A stretch of DNA of 64,000 nt, from the NCBI RefSeq assembly GCF_002575655.3, contig NC_053039.3, forward strand, positions 380,347,633 to 380,411,632. Direction: 5' to 3'. Source of the stretch: Aegilops tauschii subsp. strangulata. Lineage: Eukaryota > Streptophyta > Magnoliopsida > Poales > Poaceae. Below, piece after piece: positions 11,493 to 21,864 of this stretch (within the stretch, counting starts at the first letter, position 1; each line of letters begins with the position of its first letter). The position numbers were made by a program, and so were the translations under genes. Below the pieces are notes generated by a model. It was not told the DNA's origin, made no database searches, and saw only the letters and a list, made by a program, of their open reading frames with translations.

Positions 11493-12511
11493 GACTGTAG
11501 CTTGCATGATGTGTGGTCGTAGATAGGCTACCTGATCCCCGCAAAAAAAAAAAAAGATAAGGTTACCTGATGATACAGCTGGTTGCTACCTGTGTGTGGA
11601 GAGGAGTCCGGAATATCTGACATGCAAGTCCAGAAACAGCTAACGCCAGCATGGGGAGTTCCTCCGGCTCAGGTCAGCACACATATCTGAATCTGACGAA
11701 TGTATATCCTGTGTGCCGCATTCGAACCACGCGCGCGCGCACGCAAAGCTTGCACAGATGGATCCAGGCGTTGCGTCGACCTGAGACGACAGCACGTCGG
11801 CACCTCCGTCATTTTGTTTTTGAAACGAACACCTCCACAATTCATATATATATTTCCAATGTTAATGAAATGGAATTAGTTTCAGTTGGGGGCTAGACTA
11901 GACACTTCCTCGATCGATTCTTGGCCGTAGGTTCAATTTCACACATGTAGAACGGGTGAAGGACCGAGGCCCCAAAAGGCGTTTTGGCTTCCCCCGGACC
12001 AGATATCCAGATGAGATCGATGGGCATGGCCATGCCCATATAGGTATTTGCCATGTTTATCATCACGCCGCGCAGCGGCATACAGCACACGCACACACGC
12101 TCGGTCGGGCTGCTGCCGGAGAAGTCGCGGATGAGCCCGGCGTCACAACAAACTTGGCTCGACAGCGACGATCGCTGCTACTCCTACTAGCTGGCTAGCC
12201 ACCAAAAGCGAGAAGAATGGGCGGCGCAGGCGGGCAGCTAGCCCGTGCACACAATCGGGGCCAAAGCGGTGCTGCCGCTGCATGCAACCAAGCTACGATC
12301 GACCTGCGTGTGCAGATGCGCTTATCTCCACCCACAGAACGGGACGCCACCCCACCTCACCAATGCAAAAAACACCTTTTCTCTGCTACTGTTTCTGTTC
12401 CTGGCGTCGAGGCAGCAGACGCATGCAAAACCTTGTGCGGTAGTCTTTTTGAAAAAGAAAGCGCTCTCTCCGATTTTCATTATCAGGAACCATAATGTTT
12501 GATACAAACTA

Positions 12512-12555
12512 CTCCCAGTGTCTGAAAAACGTCTTATAGTACGGGACGGAGGGAG
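12512..12555. mobile_element. Stowaway-type (Tc1/Mariner) MITE remnant, 44 bp
   Basis: The right end reads ACGGGACGGAGGGAG and the left end CTCCC, flanked by TA on both sides. This is the classic cereal Stowaway terminus, CTCCCTCCGT when inverted. Only a very short internally deleted form remains. Confidence 0.75.
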
Positions 12556-12557
12556 TA

Positions 12558-13012
12558 CTAGAAATAAAAAGCTACCGCCGCTATCACGGCGGGTTTTTGC
12601 AACACGACGCACGACCTGGCAGATCACGAGATGAATATCCCAGCTCATCTGTCGCGAGCCAGCCCGCAAAAGAGAGGCAAATCCACTCTGGAACTCCCAC
12701 AAACCGGGCTCTCCTGCACCAGCAAAAGCAAACAAATTCCCTGAGAAGGATGCAGTTCCTGACGAGAAGAAGAAGAAGTAACAGAGAGAAGGATAGGTAA
12801 GCCCGGGGGAGTATGGCTGTCAGCAGGCCGCAATCCTATGCGTCGCCCTCCATCCCAGAGTCGCCTTGGAAACATCTCTCGCCAATGCTTCAATTCTTCT
12901 TACGCCCTCCTCCATTATCCCTCTGTTTTTGGGGTTTATCTGCAACAAGTCATTCATGAAGCCTTTTGATAATAAGATTTACAGGAACACAAGGATCAGA
13001 GATCCAGTGTTA
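12558..13012. other. Unassigned DNA in unit A
   Basis: This stretch has no counterpart in unit B and no recognised terminal repeats. The open frame at 12322-12735 minus spans the junction with conserved unit A sequence, the Stowaway remnant and this DNA, and is probably spurious. Confidence 0.4.
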
Positions 13013-13086
13013 TCTGTCTGTCGGCTTCCTTTCGGATTTTTCTCCAGTCTCACCGTCTGCGTCGCTACCGTTGTGACTGCGGGGGA

Positions 13087-13247
13087 TGTTGGATATAATG
13101 TATATTAGGAAGTTTAGGATAAACTAGGATTTGTTCCTGCCTTGTCTTGTACTTCAAGTTTGTCATTATACTCCTATATATATATATGCCCACGAGGCTA
13201 AAGCAATAGAACGACCTATTCCACCAATCCCTTTATCCCATCTAACA
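13087..13247 (+). repeat. Short LTR, left copy
   Basis: It begins TGTTGGATATAATG, has a TATATATATATG tract in the middle and ends ATCTAACA. The primer-binding site TGGTATCAG starts at 13248. Confidence 0.85.
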
Positions 13248-14166
13248 TGGTATCAGTTTCCGGGTTCTAAACCCTAGCTGCCGCCGCTTCCGCACCCGCG
13301 CGCCGCCCCTGGGGTGGTCGGCCTCCATGACCGCTGCCCGTACCTAGGGTTCGTCCGCCGGTCGTGTTGACCGGCTGCCCTAGAGAGTCTTTTCCCCGAG
13401 CCCTTGCTTCGGGGTTTCTCTATCCCGCCGGTCATCTTGATCGGCGGTTTCTTTTTGGTTTTTCGATCTAATCTTGATCGGATTGCGTCGCCCACCGTCG
13501 TCGTCGATCCCGTGCGCCTCTACTCCAACACCGGCGCGATCGGCCCGCTTCTTCACCGACCCGGCGGCCTCGCGCGTCGTCCGCGCGTCCGCCTGCGGGT
13601 CGCCCTGATCCGGCGGCCTCGCGTCATGCGGCGGCCCTTCATCGCCGCTATTCGCGCGCCCGCCCGTCCGTCGATCTACGCCGGCCGTCACCGCCCTGCT
13701 CCGACCGGGACTCCTGCATCACCCCGATCCGGCGGCCTCGCGCCATGCGATGGCCAATCATAGCCGCCCTGCCGCCCGCCGTCGCCGGCTTCATCTCGGA
13801 CTCCGCCGCCACCCCGCCTCCACCAAGCAGCGTCCTCGACCTCGCGCGCGATCGGATTGATCACCCGCCCGCCGGCACGATCCGCCTCAGCTATGCCGTG
13901 CGACCGACCTGGCCCGTCAATTGCGCGCACCTTCGCAGGCCCCGTTAAGAGCGTCCCCGAGTTCAGCGCGCCCCTCCACCGATCGAGCAACGTTCAGCCG
14001 CAGCGTCGCCCCGCCGGGCCGCAGCGCCGCCGCCACGTGGTTCTTCTCCCGGCTGCACCGACCCGCGTCACCGCTGCGTCGCCCCTTCGGACCGTAGTGT
14101 CGCGGCTCGCGGTCCACCGCCGCCCCGAGGTCGTCCGATCCAGGTCGTCCCCGTGCATCGGGTCCA

Positions 14167-14409
14167 ATGAAAATATTTTGTGACAATACTGGTGCAATTG
14201 CCTTGGCAAAGGAATCCAGATTTCACAAAAGGACCAGGCACATCAAGAGACGCTTCAATTCCATCCGGGATCAAGTCCAGGTGGGAGACATAGAGATTTG
14301 CAAGATACATAAGGATCTAAATGTTGCAGACCCGTTGACTAAGCCTCTTCCACGAGCAAAACATGATCAACATCAAGACTCCATGGGTGTTAGAATCATT
14401 ACTGTGTAA
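14167..14409 (+). pseudogene. Copia RNase H C-terminal fragment
   Basis: The 80-residue frame contains IFCDNTGAIALAKESRFHKR and NVADPLTKPLPRAKHDQH. This is the C-terminal end of the Copia RNase H domain and polyprotein, and it ends at a normal stop. It lacks the first part of RNase H and all upstream domains. The matching region of the complete element at 44250-44765 minus is nearly the same. Confidence 0.9.
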
Positions 14410-14442
14410 TCTAGATTATTGACTCTAGTGCAAGTGGGAGAC

Positions 14443-16116
14443 TGAAGGAAATATGCCCTAGAGGCAATAATAAAGTTATTATTTATTTCCTCATATCATG
14501 ATAAATGTTTATTATTCATGCTAGAATTGTATTAACCGGAAACATAATACATGTGTGAATACATAGACAAATATAGTGTCACTAGTATGCCTCTACTTGA
14601 CTAGCTCGTTGATCAAAGATGGTTGACTTTCCTAGCCATGGACATGAGTTGTCATTTGATTAACGGGGTCACATCATTAGGAGAATGATGTGATTGACTT
14701 GACCCATTTCGTTAGCTTAGCACTTGATCGTTTAGTTTACTGCTATAGCTTTCTCCATGACTTATACATGTTCCTATGACTATGAGATTATGCAACTCCC
14801 GAATACCGGAGGAACACTTTGTGTGCTACCAAACGTCACAACGTAACTGGGTGATTATAAAGGTGCTCTACAGGTGTCTCTGATGGTATTCGTAGAGTTG
14901 GCATAGATCGAGATTAGGATTTGTCACTCCGATTGTCGGAGAGGTATCACTGGACCCTCTCGGTAATGCACATCACTATAAGCCTTGCAAGCAATGTGAC
15001 TAATGAGTTAGTTGCGGGATGATGCATTACGGAACGAGTAAAGAGAGTTGCCGGTAATGAGATTGAGCTAGGTATTGATGTTGTTATGCGGTTTGACCGA
15101 TAAAGATCTTTGTACAATATGTAGGAACCAATATGAGCATCCAGGTTACGCTATTGGTTATTGACCGGAGACATGTCTCGGTCATGTCTACATAGTTCTC
15201 GAACCCGTAGGGTCCGCACACTTAAAGTTCTGTGACGATCGGTATTATGAGTTTTTGTGTTTTGATGTACCGAAGGTAGTTCGGAGTCCCGGATATGATC
15301 ACGGACATGACGAGGAGTCTCGAAATGGTCGAGACGTAAAGTTCGATATATTGTACGACTATGTTCGGACACCGGAAGTGTTTCGGGAGGTTTCGGACAT
15401 ATACCGGAGTATCGGGGGGGTTACCGGAACCCCCCGGGGAGTGTAATGGGCCTATTGGGCCTTAGTGGAGAAGAGGAGGGGCGGCCAGGGCAGGCCGCGC
15501 GCCCCCTCCCCCTCTAGTCCGAATTGGACAAGAAGGGGGGGCGCCCCCCTTTCCTTCCTCCTCTCTCCTTCCCTTCCCCCTTCTCGTACTCGTACTAGGA
15601 AAGGAGTCCTACTACCGGTGGGAGTAGGACTCCCCCCTTGGCGCACCCTCCTCCTTGACCGGCCGCCTCCCCCCTAGCTCCTTTATATACGGGGGCAGGG
15701 GGCACCCCAAGACACTACAATTGATCATTGATCTCTTCGCCGTGTGCGGTGCCCCCCTCCATCATAATCCACCTCGGTCATATCGTAGCGGTGCTTAGGC
15801 GAACTTTGCGTCGGTAACTTCATCAACACCGTCACCACGCCGTCGTGCTGACGAAGCTCTTCCCCGAAGCTCTACTGTATCGTGAGTTCGCGGGACGTCA
15901 CCGAGCTAAACGTGTGCTGAACGCGGAGGTGCCGTACGTTCGGTACTGAGGATCGGTCGATCATGAAGACGTACGACTACATCAACCGCGTTGTCATAAC
16001 GCTTCCTCTTACGGTCTACGAGGGTACATAGACGACACTATCCCCTCTCGTTGCTATGCATCACCATGATCTTGCGTGTGCGTAGGAAATTTTTTCAATT
16101 ACTACGTTCCCCAACA
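14443..16116 (+). repeat. Copia LTR (Angela/BARE1-like), 1674 bp
   Basis: It begins TGAAGGAAATATGCCCTAGA and ends CGTTCCCCAACA. A TATA box (TTTATATACGG) lies near 15682-15692, followed by the transcript-leader region GACACTACAATTGATCATTG. The open frames inside it on both strands are LTR sequence, not genes. Confidence 0.9.
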
Positions 16117-16611
16117 CTGGCAAGCCTGGTGTGGTGCTTCGTCAACTTCTTCTTCGTCCGTCTACGCATGTCCGGTGCTGGCAACACCGGTGCGTGCCTT
16201 TGTCCAGGATGTATCCCCGGGCTTGGCAAACCCGCCGTGACGCGTCGTCAACAACATCTTCTTCCCGGCGCACCACTACTTCGACACCACTGCGCCCATG
16301 CTAACTCGGCGCCTCCTTGCGCTCGCGGCTGCACGGCGACATCCTCGACACCGGCTCCCCGACTCGACATCGACCACAGCATTCTTCGCACGGCTACCTC
16401 GACCACGACTACACCACCCTCCGCTCTCGGCTACATCAACAAACGGCACAAAGGGCTACCGCCTTGCTTGAGCAACCTCGTCGGTTTCCACTCCAGCCAC
16501 GACTCCGCGATGGATCGACCGTTACGACTGTGGTGGGCTGTCCGTCGGCTTCCCTACGGATTCTTCTCCAGTCTCACCGTCAGCATCGCTACCGTTGTGA
16601 CTGCGGGGGGA

Positions 16612-16750
16612 TGTTGGGTATAATGTATATTAGGAAGCATAGGATAGACTGGGATTTGTTCCTGCCTTGTCTTGTACTCCAAGTTGATCATTGTACTCCT
16701 ATATATATCAAACACAACACTATTCCTCAATCCCTTTATCTCTTCTAACA
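16612..16750 (+). repeat. Short LTR, right copy
   Basis: It begins TGTTGGGTATAATGTATAT and ends CTTCTAACA. Its 3' third differs from the left copy and contains a 26-bp segment (16706-16731) that is repeated just outside the LTR at 16752-16777. Confidence 0.82.
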
Positions 16751-18655
16751 TTATCAAACACAACACTATTCCTCAATTTCCAAATTGTCCAAAATACGGC
16801 AGAGTTGCCAACTGTTATCCAAACTTTTTCTTTCTTATGAAAGTCCTTAAGCCAATTGTTAAACAAGTCATTTACATTATTTGGAATGTTTTGCAAGTCA
16901 AAAGTACACTTAACAATATTCCATAAAAATTTAGCCACAGAACATCCAAGAAACAAGTGATCAATGCTTTCATCATGCAAGCAGAAATGGCATTTCTTTT
17001 CTCCTTTCTACCCCGTCCTCAACAAATTATCTCTGGTGAAAATGCTCTTTCTCAACACCAACAACATAAAAACTTTCACTTTGTGAAGCTTTTTTTGTTT
17101 TCCACATGAAGTTGTGTGGGTATTTTACCCCATTCTCTATCATGTATCTCTAATAGGACTTAACATGGGGATCGGTAGCAGCTACACTCTGCGGGAAGCC
17201 CCTGCGGGAACCTGTACCCATCGGGGATGTGTTGCCGCTCTAGCTAGCTAGGGTTCCTCCTCCTCACCTCCCGCCGCCGCCAGTCGTCCTCCGCCCCCGC
17301 GCCGCCGCCGTCCGTCAGTCGCTGGGGCCCGGCCCCGCCCCTCCCTCCCCCCTCCCGGATCCACCCCTTGCGCTGCCTCCCCGGGAGGTGGCCGGGGCGG
17401 CGCGCCGCGCCTCCTTTTTCCCCTCGGCAGTCCACTCCTCTTTCCTCCCCTGCCGCCGCCGGCGGTCGACCCGGCGCTGGTCCGGGTGGTGCCGGCAGCA
17501 GCGGGACCTCTTGTCCCCGCGCGCTCGTTTCCTCTTCCCAGGGCAGGGGACGGCGGCGGTGCTCCTCGGTTTGGCTGCGGTCCGGCGACCCAGCAGCGGT
17601 GGCCGGCGGCGAGCGAGGTGGTGGCGCGGCTGCTTGGCTGCGGGGCAGCTTGGTGGCGCGCCCCCAGCTCAGATCTGGGCCCTGTGGGCCCTATCTGGGT
17701 CCTAGCGGGCCGGCCCCCGGTGAGGTTGTGTTTTCTTCTGCGCAGTGGGGACGAGGAGCAGCTCGGACCGGGGGCGGCGACGCCGACGGCGTGCCTGTTG
17801 CAACGCGAAGGCGGGAGCTTTACGGGCCTATGAGGGCCCGGCTGGGCCTGTGGGCCCACTCTGGTATGCTCCTGCTATTGCGTCCGGTCGGCTACCCTCG
17901 TTGACGGTGCAGGTTGAGCCCTCCCGGGTGCTGACGATGCTGCTACCTCTAGTCCCGGCTCCTTGTCTTTGGTGTGCAGACCTCTCTTCGTGGTGCCGCG
18001 GTGAGACGGCATGAAAGTTTCAAGATCATGTTGGCGCAGGGTGGTGGTCGGTTTGGTGGCGAGCTCCGGAGCGCCCGAAGTGAAGGTTGGGATCGGGAGA
18101 AATCTAGGTCGGTTTGTCCGATACCGACGTGGTGGCGCCTAAGGGTGCCACCAGACCTTCCTGGAGGGCGTCGAGGGCTACCCTTCCTCTCTCCTCGTCG
18201 CGTGCCGCGGGAAACCCTTGGCAGCAACGTCATCATCGTCGCGTCCCTTCTTGGAGGTGTTGATTGGTACCGGCGCTTCGGAGTCTAGAGCTCGGTGGGA
18301 GATTTCCGGTGGGCGCAGTGGTCGCGAGGCTTCTTCGTTTTTCTGTCGATCCACCGTTGTCGGCATTGTTTCTTTTGTTCTTTCTCTTTCGGTTCTTTTG
18401 GGCGTGTCTGTGCTGCTTCCGCCCCAGCACCTATCGTTGGTTGTATCGGTTGGTTACTTTGTAATACAAAGCGGGGGAAAACCCTTTTTCGTCAATAGGA
18501 CTTAACATTGCAAATACCGTCTTTGTTCAAAGACCATCTTTTTCTGCCTCTATTCTGATTCAACACCACCCCCTCACAAGCCTCCCTAATGTGTCTCCAC
18601 AATTCCAAAGAGTCTCCATATAGAGTTCTCCTAAAAGAGATTGAGGCCAAACCTT
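16751..18655 (-). pseudogene. LINE reverse-transcriptase C-terminal relic (zf-RVT region), split
   Basis: On the minus strand, 18655-18509 reads like the segment before the zinc-binding domain of plant LINE ORF2 (a GDSLELWRHIREACEG-like stretch). 17166-16751 continues with an IWK-like stretch, then HDESIDHLFLGCSVAKFLWN and FWTIWKLRNSVVF. These are hallmarks of the zf-RVT domain at the end of non-LTR retrotransposon reverse transcriptases. The two halves are separated by a 1.3-kb insert at 17167-18493. The relic has frame breaks and no reverse-transcriptase core. Confidence 0.75.
17167..18493 (+). mobile_element. LINE-derived insertion, 1327 bp, with 15-bp target duplication
   Basis: The insert is flanked by identical 15-bp copies of AATAGGACTTAACAT (17152-17166 and 18494-18508). 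It ends CAAAGCGGGGGAAAACCC and TTTTTCGTC, typical of a plant LINE 3' terminus, after TTTGTAATA. The 5' 700 bp are very GC-rich. No reverse-transcriptase or endonuclease frame is visible, so it is an internally deleted or non-autonomous copy. The many open frames inside reflect GC content. Confidence 0.85.
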
Positions 18656-19307
18656 TTCTAAACATTTGAGCTATTGATTTGTTCTTATCTTCTCCTTTCG
18701 AGTTTCATTGTGTATGTGTCACGCTCTTGTCTCTCCATTACAAAAGTAGGAAATTTCTGTGTGATATAGTTGCATGATCGGCATTTGCCCGACTGTGCAC
18801 GTGCATTTGAGAGTGTTCATTTAAGATTTGCTCTTCGAGATACCCTCTAGACCTCAACATACGACCTCCAATGTCCGCGGACATCCGGTCGGACGCCGGC
18901 CATACAATGCTATCTCTTAAACACCCTTTTTTTCTCTATCTAAAGTAGATGTTCACTATACATTTGGCGTTGAAAAAAAAACTAATGTAATCTAATAGGT
19001 TTGAGGATCTCAGACATATCAAAAACCTTCTAATAAAAGTGATAATCTCGAGCCATCAACTTCCGCAAGGCTAAGTCTTGCTCGCCCTCGAGCAATTAAG
19101 AAATAGAAATACTGAAAGAGAGGTTGACAAATGAGTAAAAGGAATTTACTGGCTCGTAAAGATATAGTATATCCATTCTCACAAATCCTCCAACTGTAAT
19201 TAAAAGAGTACTTGCATTTGAATAATTGCATTTAAGTTGGCTACTTAGCCACGTGTAGTCTCATATAACTAGTTACAATTCTCAAGTTAAACCTTTGATA
19301 ATTAACT
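18656..19307. other. Right part of unit A, paralogous to 31000-31800 and 51191-51246
   Basis: The sequence is alignable by eye to unit B from about 18690 (CTCTTGTCTCTCCATTAC) onwards. At 19240-19250 it retains a single TAGCCA, the empty site matching the LINE insertion in unit B. No gene is recognised. Confidence 0.8.
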
Positions 19308-20555
19308 GATTGTAGTTTGCATGATGTGTGGTAGATTGGTTACCTGATGATACAGCTGGTTGCTACCTGTGTGTGGAGAGGAGTCCGGAGCAGCTGACAA
19401 GGAAGTCCAGAAACAGCTAACGCCAGCATGGGGAGTTCATCCTCCGGCTCAGCTCAGCACACATATCTGAATCCGACGAATGTATATCCTGTGTGCTGGG
19501 CGCATTCGAAACCACGCGCGGACGGACGCAAAGCTTGCACAGATGGATATCCATCCAGACGTTGCGTCGACACGAGACGAAACGACAGCAGGCCAGCACC
19601 TCCGTCGTCCATCGGTTCGTGTATACTGTGTCCCCCAAGTTGGACCGTGGCATAACGAATACGTACGTAGTATTTGCATGAACATTGCGGTACAGTAGTT
19701 AGTTTTGATTGTTAAATGAAATTGGTTTCAGTTGGTGGCTAGACTAGACGCTTCCTCGGCTGATTCTTTGGCCGGACGTTGAATTGCACACATGGAGAAC
19801 GGGCGAAGGAACGAGGCCCCAAAAGGCGTTTTGGCTTCCTCCGGACCAGATTTCCAGATGAGATCGACGGCCATACCACACCGTACCAGCAGTATTTGCC
19901 ATGTTTATCATCAGGCCGCGCCGCGGCATGCAGCGCACACACGCGGTCGGTCAGGCTGCGCTGCTGCCGGAGAAGTCGCTGACGCGCGGCGTGAACCCGA
20001 CGTCACAACAAACTTGCATGGTTGGACAACGACGATCGTTGCTAGTCCTAGAGCGTGTTTGGTTTCAGTTTGCAATAGTTCATCTCCAGCCAGCCTGGTT
20101 TTTTAAATGCAGCCTCGTATGCAGCAGATGCACCCTGTTCGGTTGCCTGCATAGGACGGATGGGCACTTACCCTCTGCTGTTTGGTTATCGTTTTTGTGC
20201 TTATGGTGTGAGTAGATGCAAACTTCAGCTGTTTGGTTGCAAACAGCGTTTGTGTTCTCTGCTCACCCCATTCAAATGTAATGGCTTTACCACCACATGA
20301 TCAGCACAACAGTAAACACATATGAGGTCAAACAAAGCAAGCAATCAAATGAAATCAAACAAAGCAAGTAAAGAAATGACAGCAAACTACTTAACTACAT
20401 AGCATAAGTCTAGATTAACAGCAGGGGCATCCTCCTAACTTGCTCCACACCAGGGTGCTGCTCCTGTCCAAAGTATGAACAAGTTCCCAGCACAAGTACC
20501 CATAAGTCTCGCCACACATCATAAAAGTTCAACACTATCACCTTACTTAACTTAA

Positions 20556-21108
20556 CTACATAGCATGCTGCATGTCATCAACGCAGTTGTGCCTGCTGCA
20601 ACGAAACCTGCACATGACCGAGGAGTCGTGGTTGTAGATCTGAATCTTCAGACCGAGTCCTGAGATGCGCACAACGACGAGGTCGCCGAGGACGATCCGG
20701 TGGCGGCGGCAGAAGTAGTTCCAGCCCCGGCCAAGCACCATGTGCCCCTCGAAGTTCTGGACCTGCACACAGAACGCGCACCACTTGTCCGCCGACAGCC
20801 TGACCACGCGCGGGAGCCGCCTGATGACTAGCCAGGTGTTTATCACCTCCACGAACTTGCGAGGGACGACAAGCATGGCGAGGTCCTCGTTGTCCTTGAT
20901 CTGCTGGTAGAAGCGCGCGACTCCCGGGCCCCCTTCTCGTGGCCCTGCCTCGGGATCGTCCCCTTGAACGAGGCAGGCTCATGAAGGCGATCCTGCCAGG
21001 CAGGTCCACCGTCCTGAGCCACCTGTTCGTGGGGATGAAATCCTCGGCACCCTCAGCTCCGGCCACAACCTGAGCTACTCCACTCGCCACATCCCAGTCA
21101 GTCTTCAA
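20556..21108 (-). pseudogene. B3 DNA-binding-domain gene fragment carried by the Harbinger-type element
   Basis: The frame from about 20925 to 20560 contains FYQQIKDNEDLAMLVVPRKF, then LPRVVRLSADKW, GRGWNYFCRRHRIVLGDLVV and IYNHDSSVMC. The order (a LVVPRKF strand, a W-x-V core, GW..F, then L.LGDLVV) fits the plant B3 domain (PF02362), closest in feel to REM-type proteins. An upstream exon-like stretch, ending FIPTNRWLRTVDLPGRIAFM, lies in another frame (21108 to about 20985), so a one-base shift separates it from the B3 part. A possible intron boundary lies near 21110. B3 proteins normally bind DNA as transcription factors. Here the copy is probably a captured host gene fragment. It could instead be an accessory gene of this transposon family. 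Confidence 0.65.
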
Positions 21109-21139
21109 TATCTTGTCAGGTAAGATGACAAGTATTAGT

Positions 21140-21500
21140 GCACAAACTCTTTACAAAATGGCACTGATCAGAGACATTTGTGCAAGAGCAAATGCCACTG
21201 ATCAGTGCACAAACTCTTTGCCAAATGTCACTTATCAATGGCACTTGCTGTTGGGCAAATGCCACTGATCAGTGGACTTGCCCAACAACAAGTGCCATTG
21301 ATAAGTGGTAGTTGCCGATGAGCAAATGCCACTTATCAATGACACTTGCTGTTGGGCAAATGCCATTGATCAGTGGCACTGATCAGTGGACTTGCCCAAC
21401 CGCAAGTGCCACTGATCAGTGACATTTGCTCATGGGCAACTACCACTGATCAGTGGCACTTGTTGTTGGGTAAGTCCACTGATCAGTGGCATCAACTTTT
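21140..21500. repeat. Array of TGATCAGTGGC palindromic repeats
   Basis: GCCACTGATCAGTGGCA-like palindromes alternate with GCAAATGCCAC and CTTGCCCAAC units about ten times in both orientations. The array is non-coding and lies between the B3 fragment and the CACTA insertion. Confidence 0.85.
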
Positions 21501-21864
21501 CTGTAACTGCCACTCATAAAATAAGTGCACTATCCTAAACATGGAAACATCTAAAAATAGCAACAGGAAGTGCCAATAGCACCCATGTACACCCATGCAC
21601 ATTTGGCAGCATCCTAAAATGGTCCTACTACACTACTAGAAAAACAACTTTACGTGAGACACATTAGTCCCGGTTTGTAAATGAATCGACACTAATGGTA
21701 CCATTAGTCTCGGTTCGAACGGCTATGTATTAGTCCTGGTTCATTTGTGACCTTTAGTACGGGTTGGTGTCTCCAACCGGTACTAAAGGGGTGATGGCCT
21801 TTAGTAGTACCGGTTGGAGCCACCAACCGGTACTAAAAATGGTGCGCTGCCACCCGCAGTGCAC

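Larger units (their letters stand above)
14151..16116 (+). mobile_element. 5'-truncated Copia fragment: end of pol plus 3' LTR
   Basis: From about 14151 the sequence matches the RNase H end and 3' LTR of the full Copia element at 31941-51180, but on the opposite strand. It holds a pol fragment (14167-14409), a purine tract AAGTGGGAGAC and a complete LTR. The LTR ends in CGTTCCCCAACA at 16116. The junction at 14151 lies inside coding sequence, so the 5' part was lost or never inserted. It interrupts the interior of the short-LTR element. Confidence 0.88.
13013..16750 (+). mobile_element. Short-LTR Copia-type (TRIM-like) retrotransposon, rearranged, with nested Copia fragment
   Basis: Two related short LTRs lie at 13087-13247 (161 bp) and 16612-16750 (139 bp). 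Both start TGTTGG(A/G)TATAATGTATAT and end TCTAACA. The first is followed at once by TGGTATCAG, the start of a primer site complementary to initiator tRNA-Met. Each LTR is preceded by the same internal 3' sequence (GTTGTGACTGCGGGGG, a purine-rich tract). The interior is GC-rich and has no gag or pol of its own. The extra internal piece at 13013-13086, left of the first LTR, means this is not a simple full-length insertion. Confidence 0.85.
11493..19307. repeat. Ancestral tandem duplication, unit A
   Basis: Unit A starts at GACTGTAGCTTGCATGATGT and ends at GATAATTAACT. Its low-copy parts, 11493 to about 12455 and about 18690-19307, are clearly related to unit B, which begins directly at 19308 (GATTGTAGTTTGCATGATGT). 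Shared landmarks include GCTGGTTGCTACCTGTGTGT, CCCCAAAAGGCGTTTTGGCT, CAATCGGGGCCAAAGCGGTG and GACATCCGGTC. The middle, about 12456-18690, has no counterpart in unit B and is mostly inserted elements plus some unassigned DNA. I see no conserved open frame in the shared parts, so the original function of the unit is unknown. Confidence 0.9.

Noticed and set aside
17248..17904. 203-codon minus and 178-codon plus frames
   Set aside because: They lie in the GC-rich 5' part of a LINE-derived insert bounded by a 15-bp duplication, and have no LINE protein motif.
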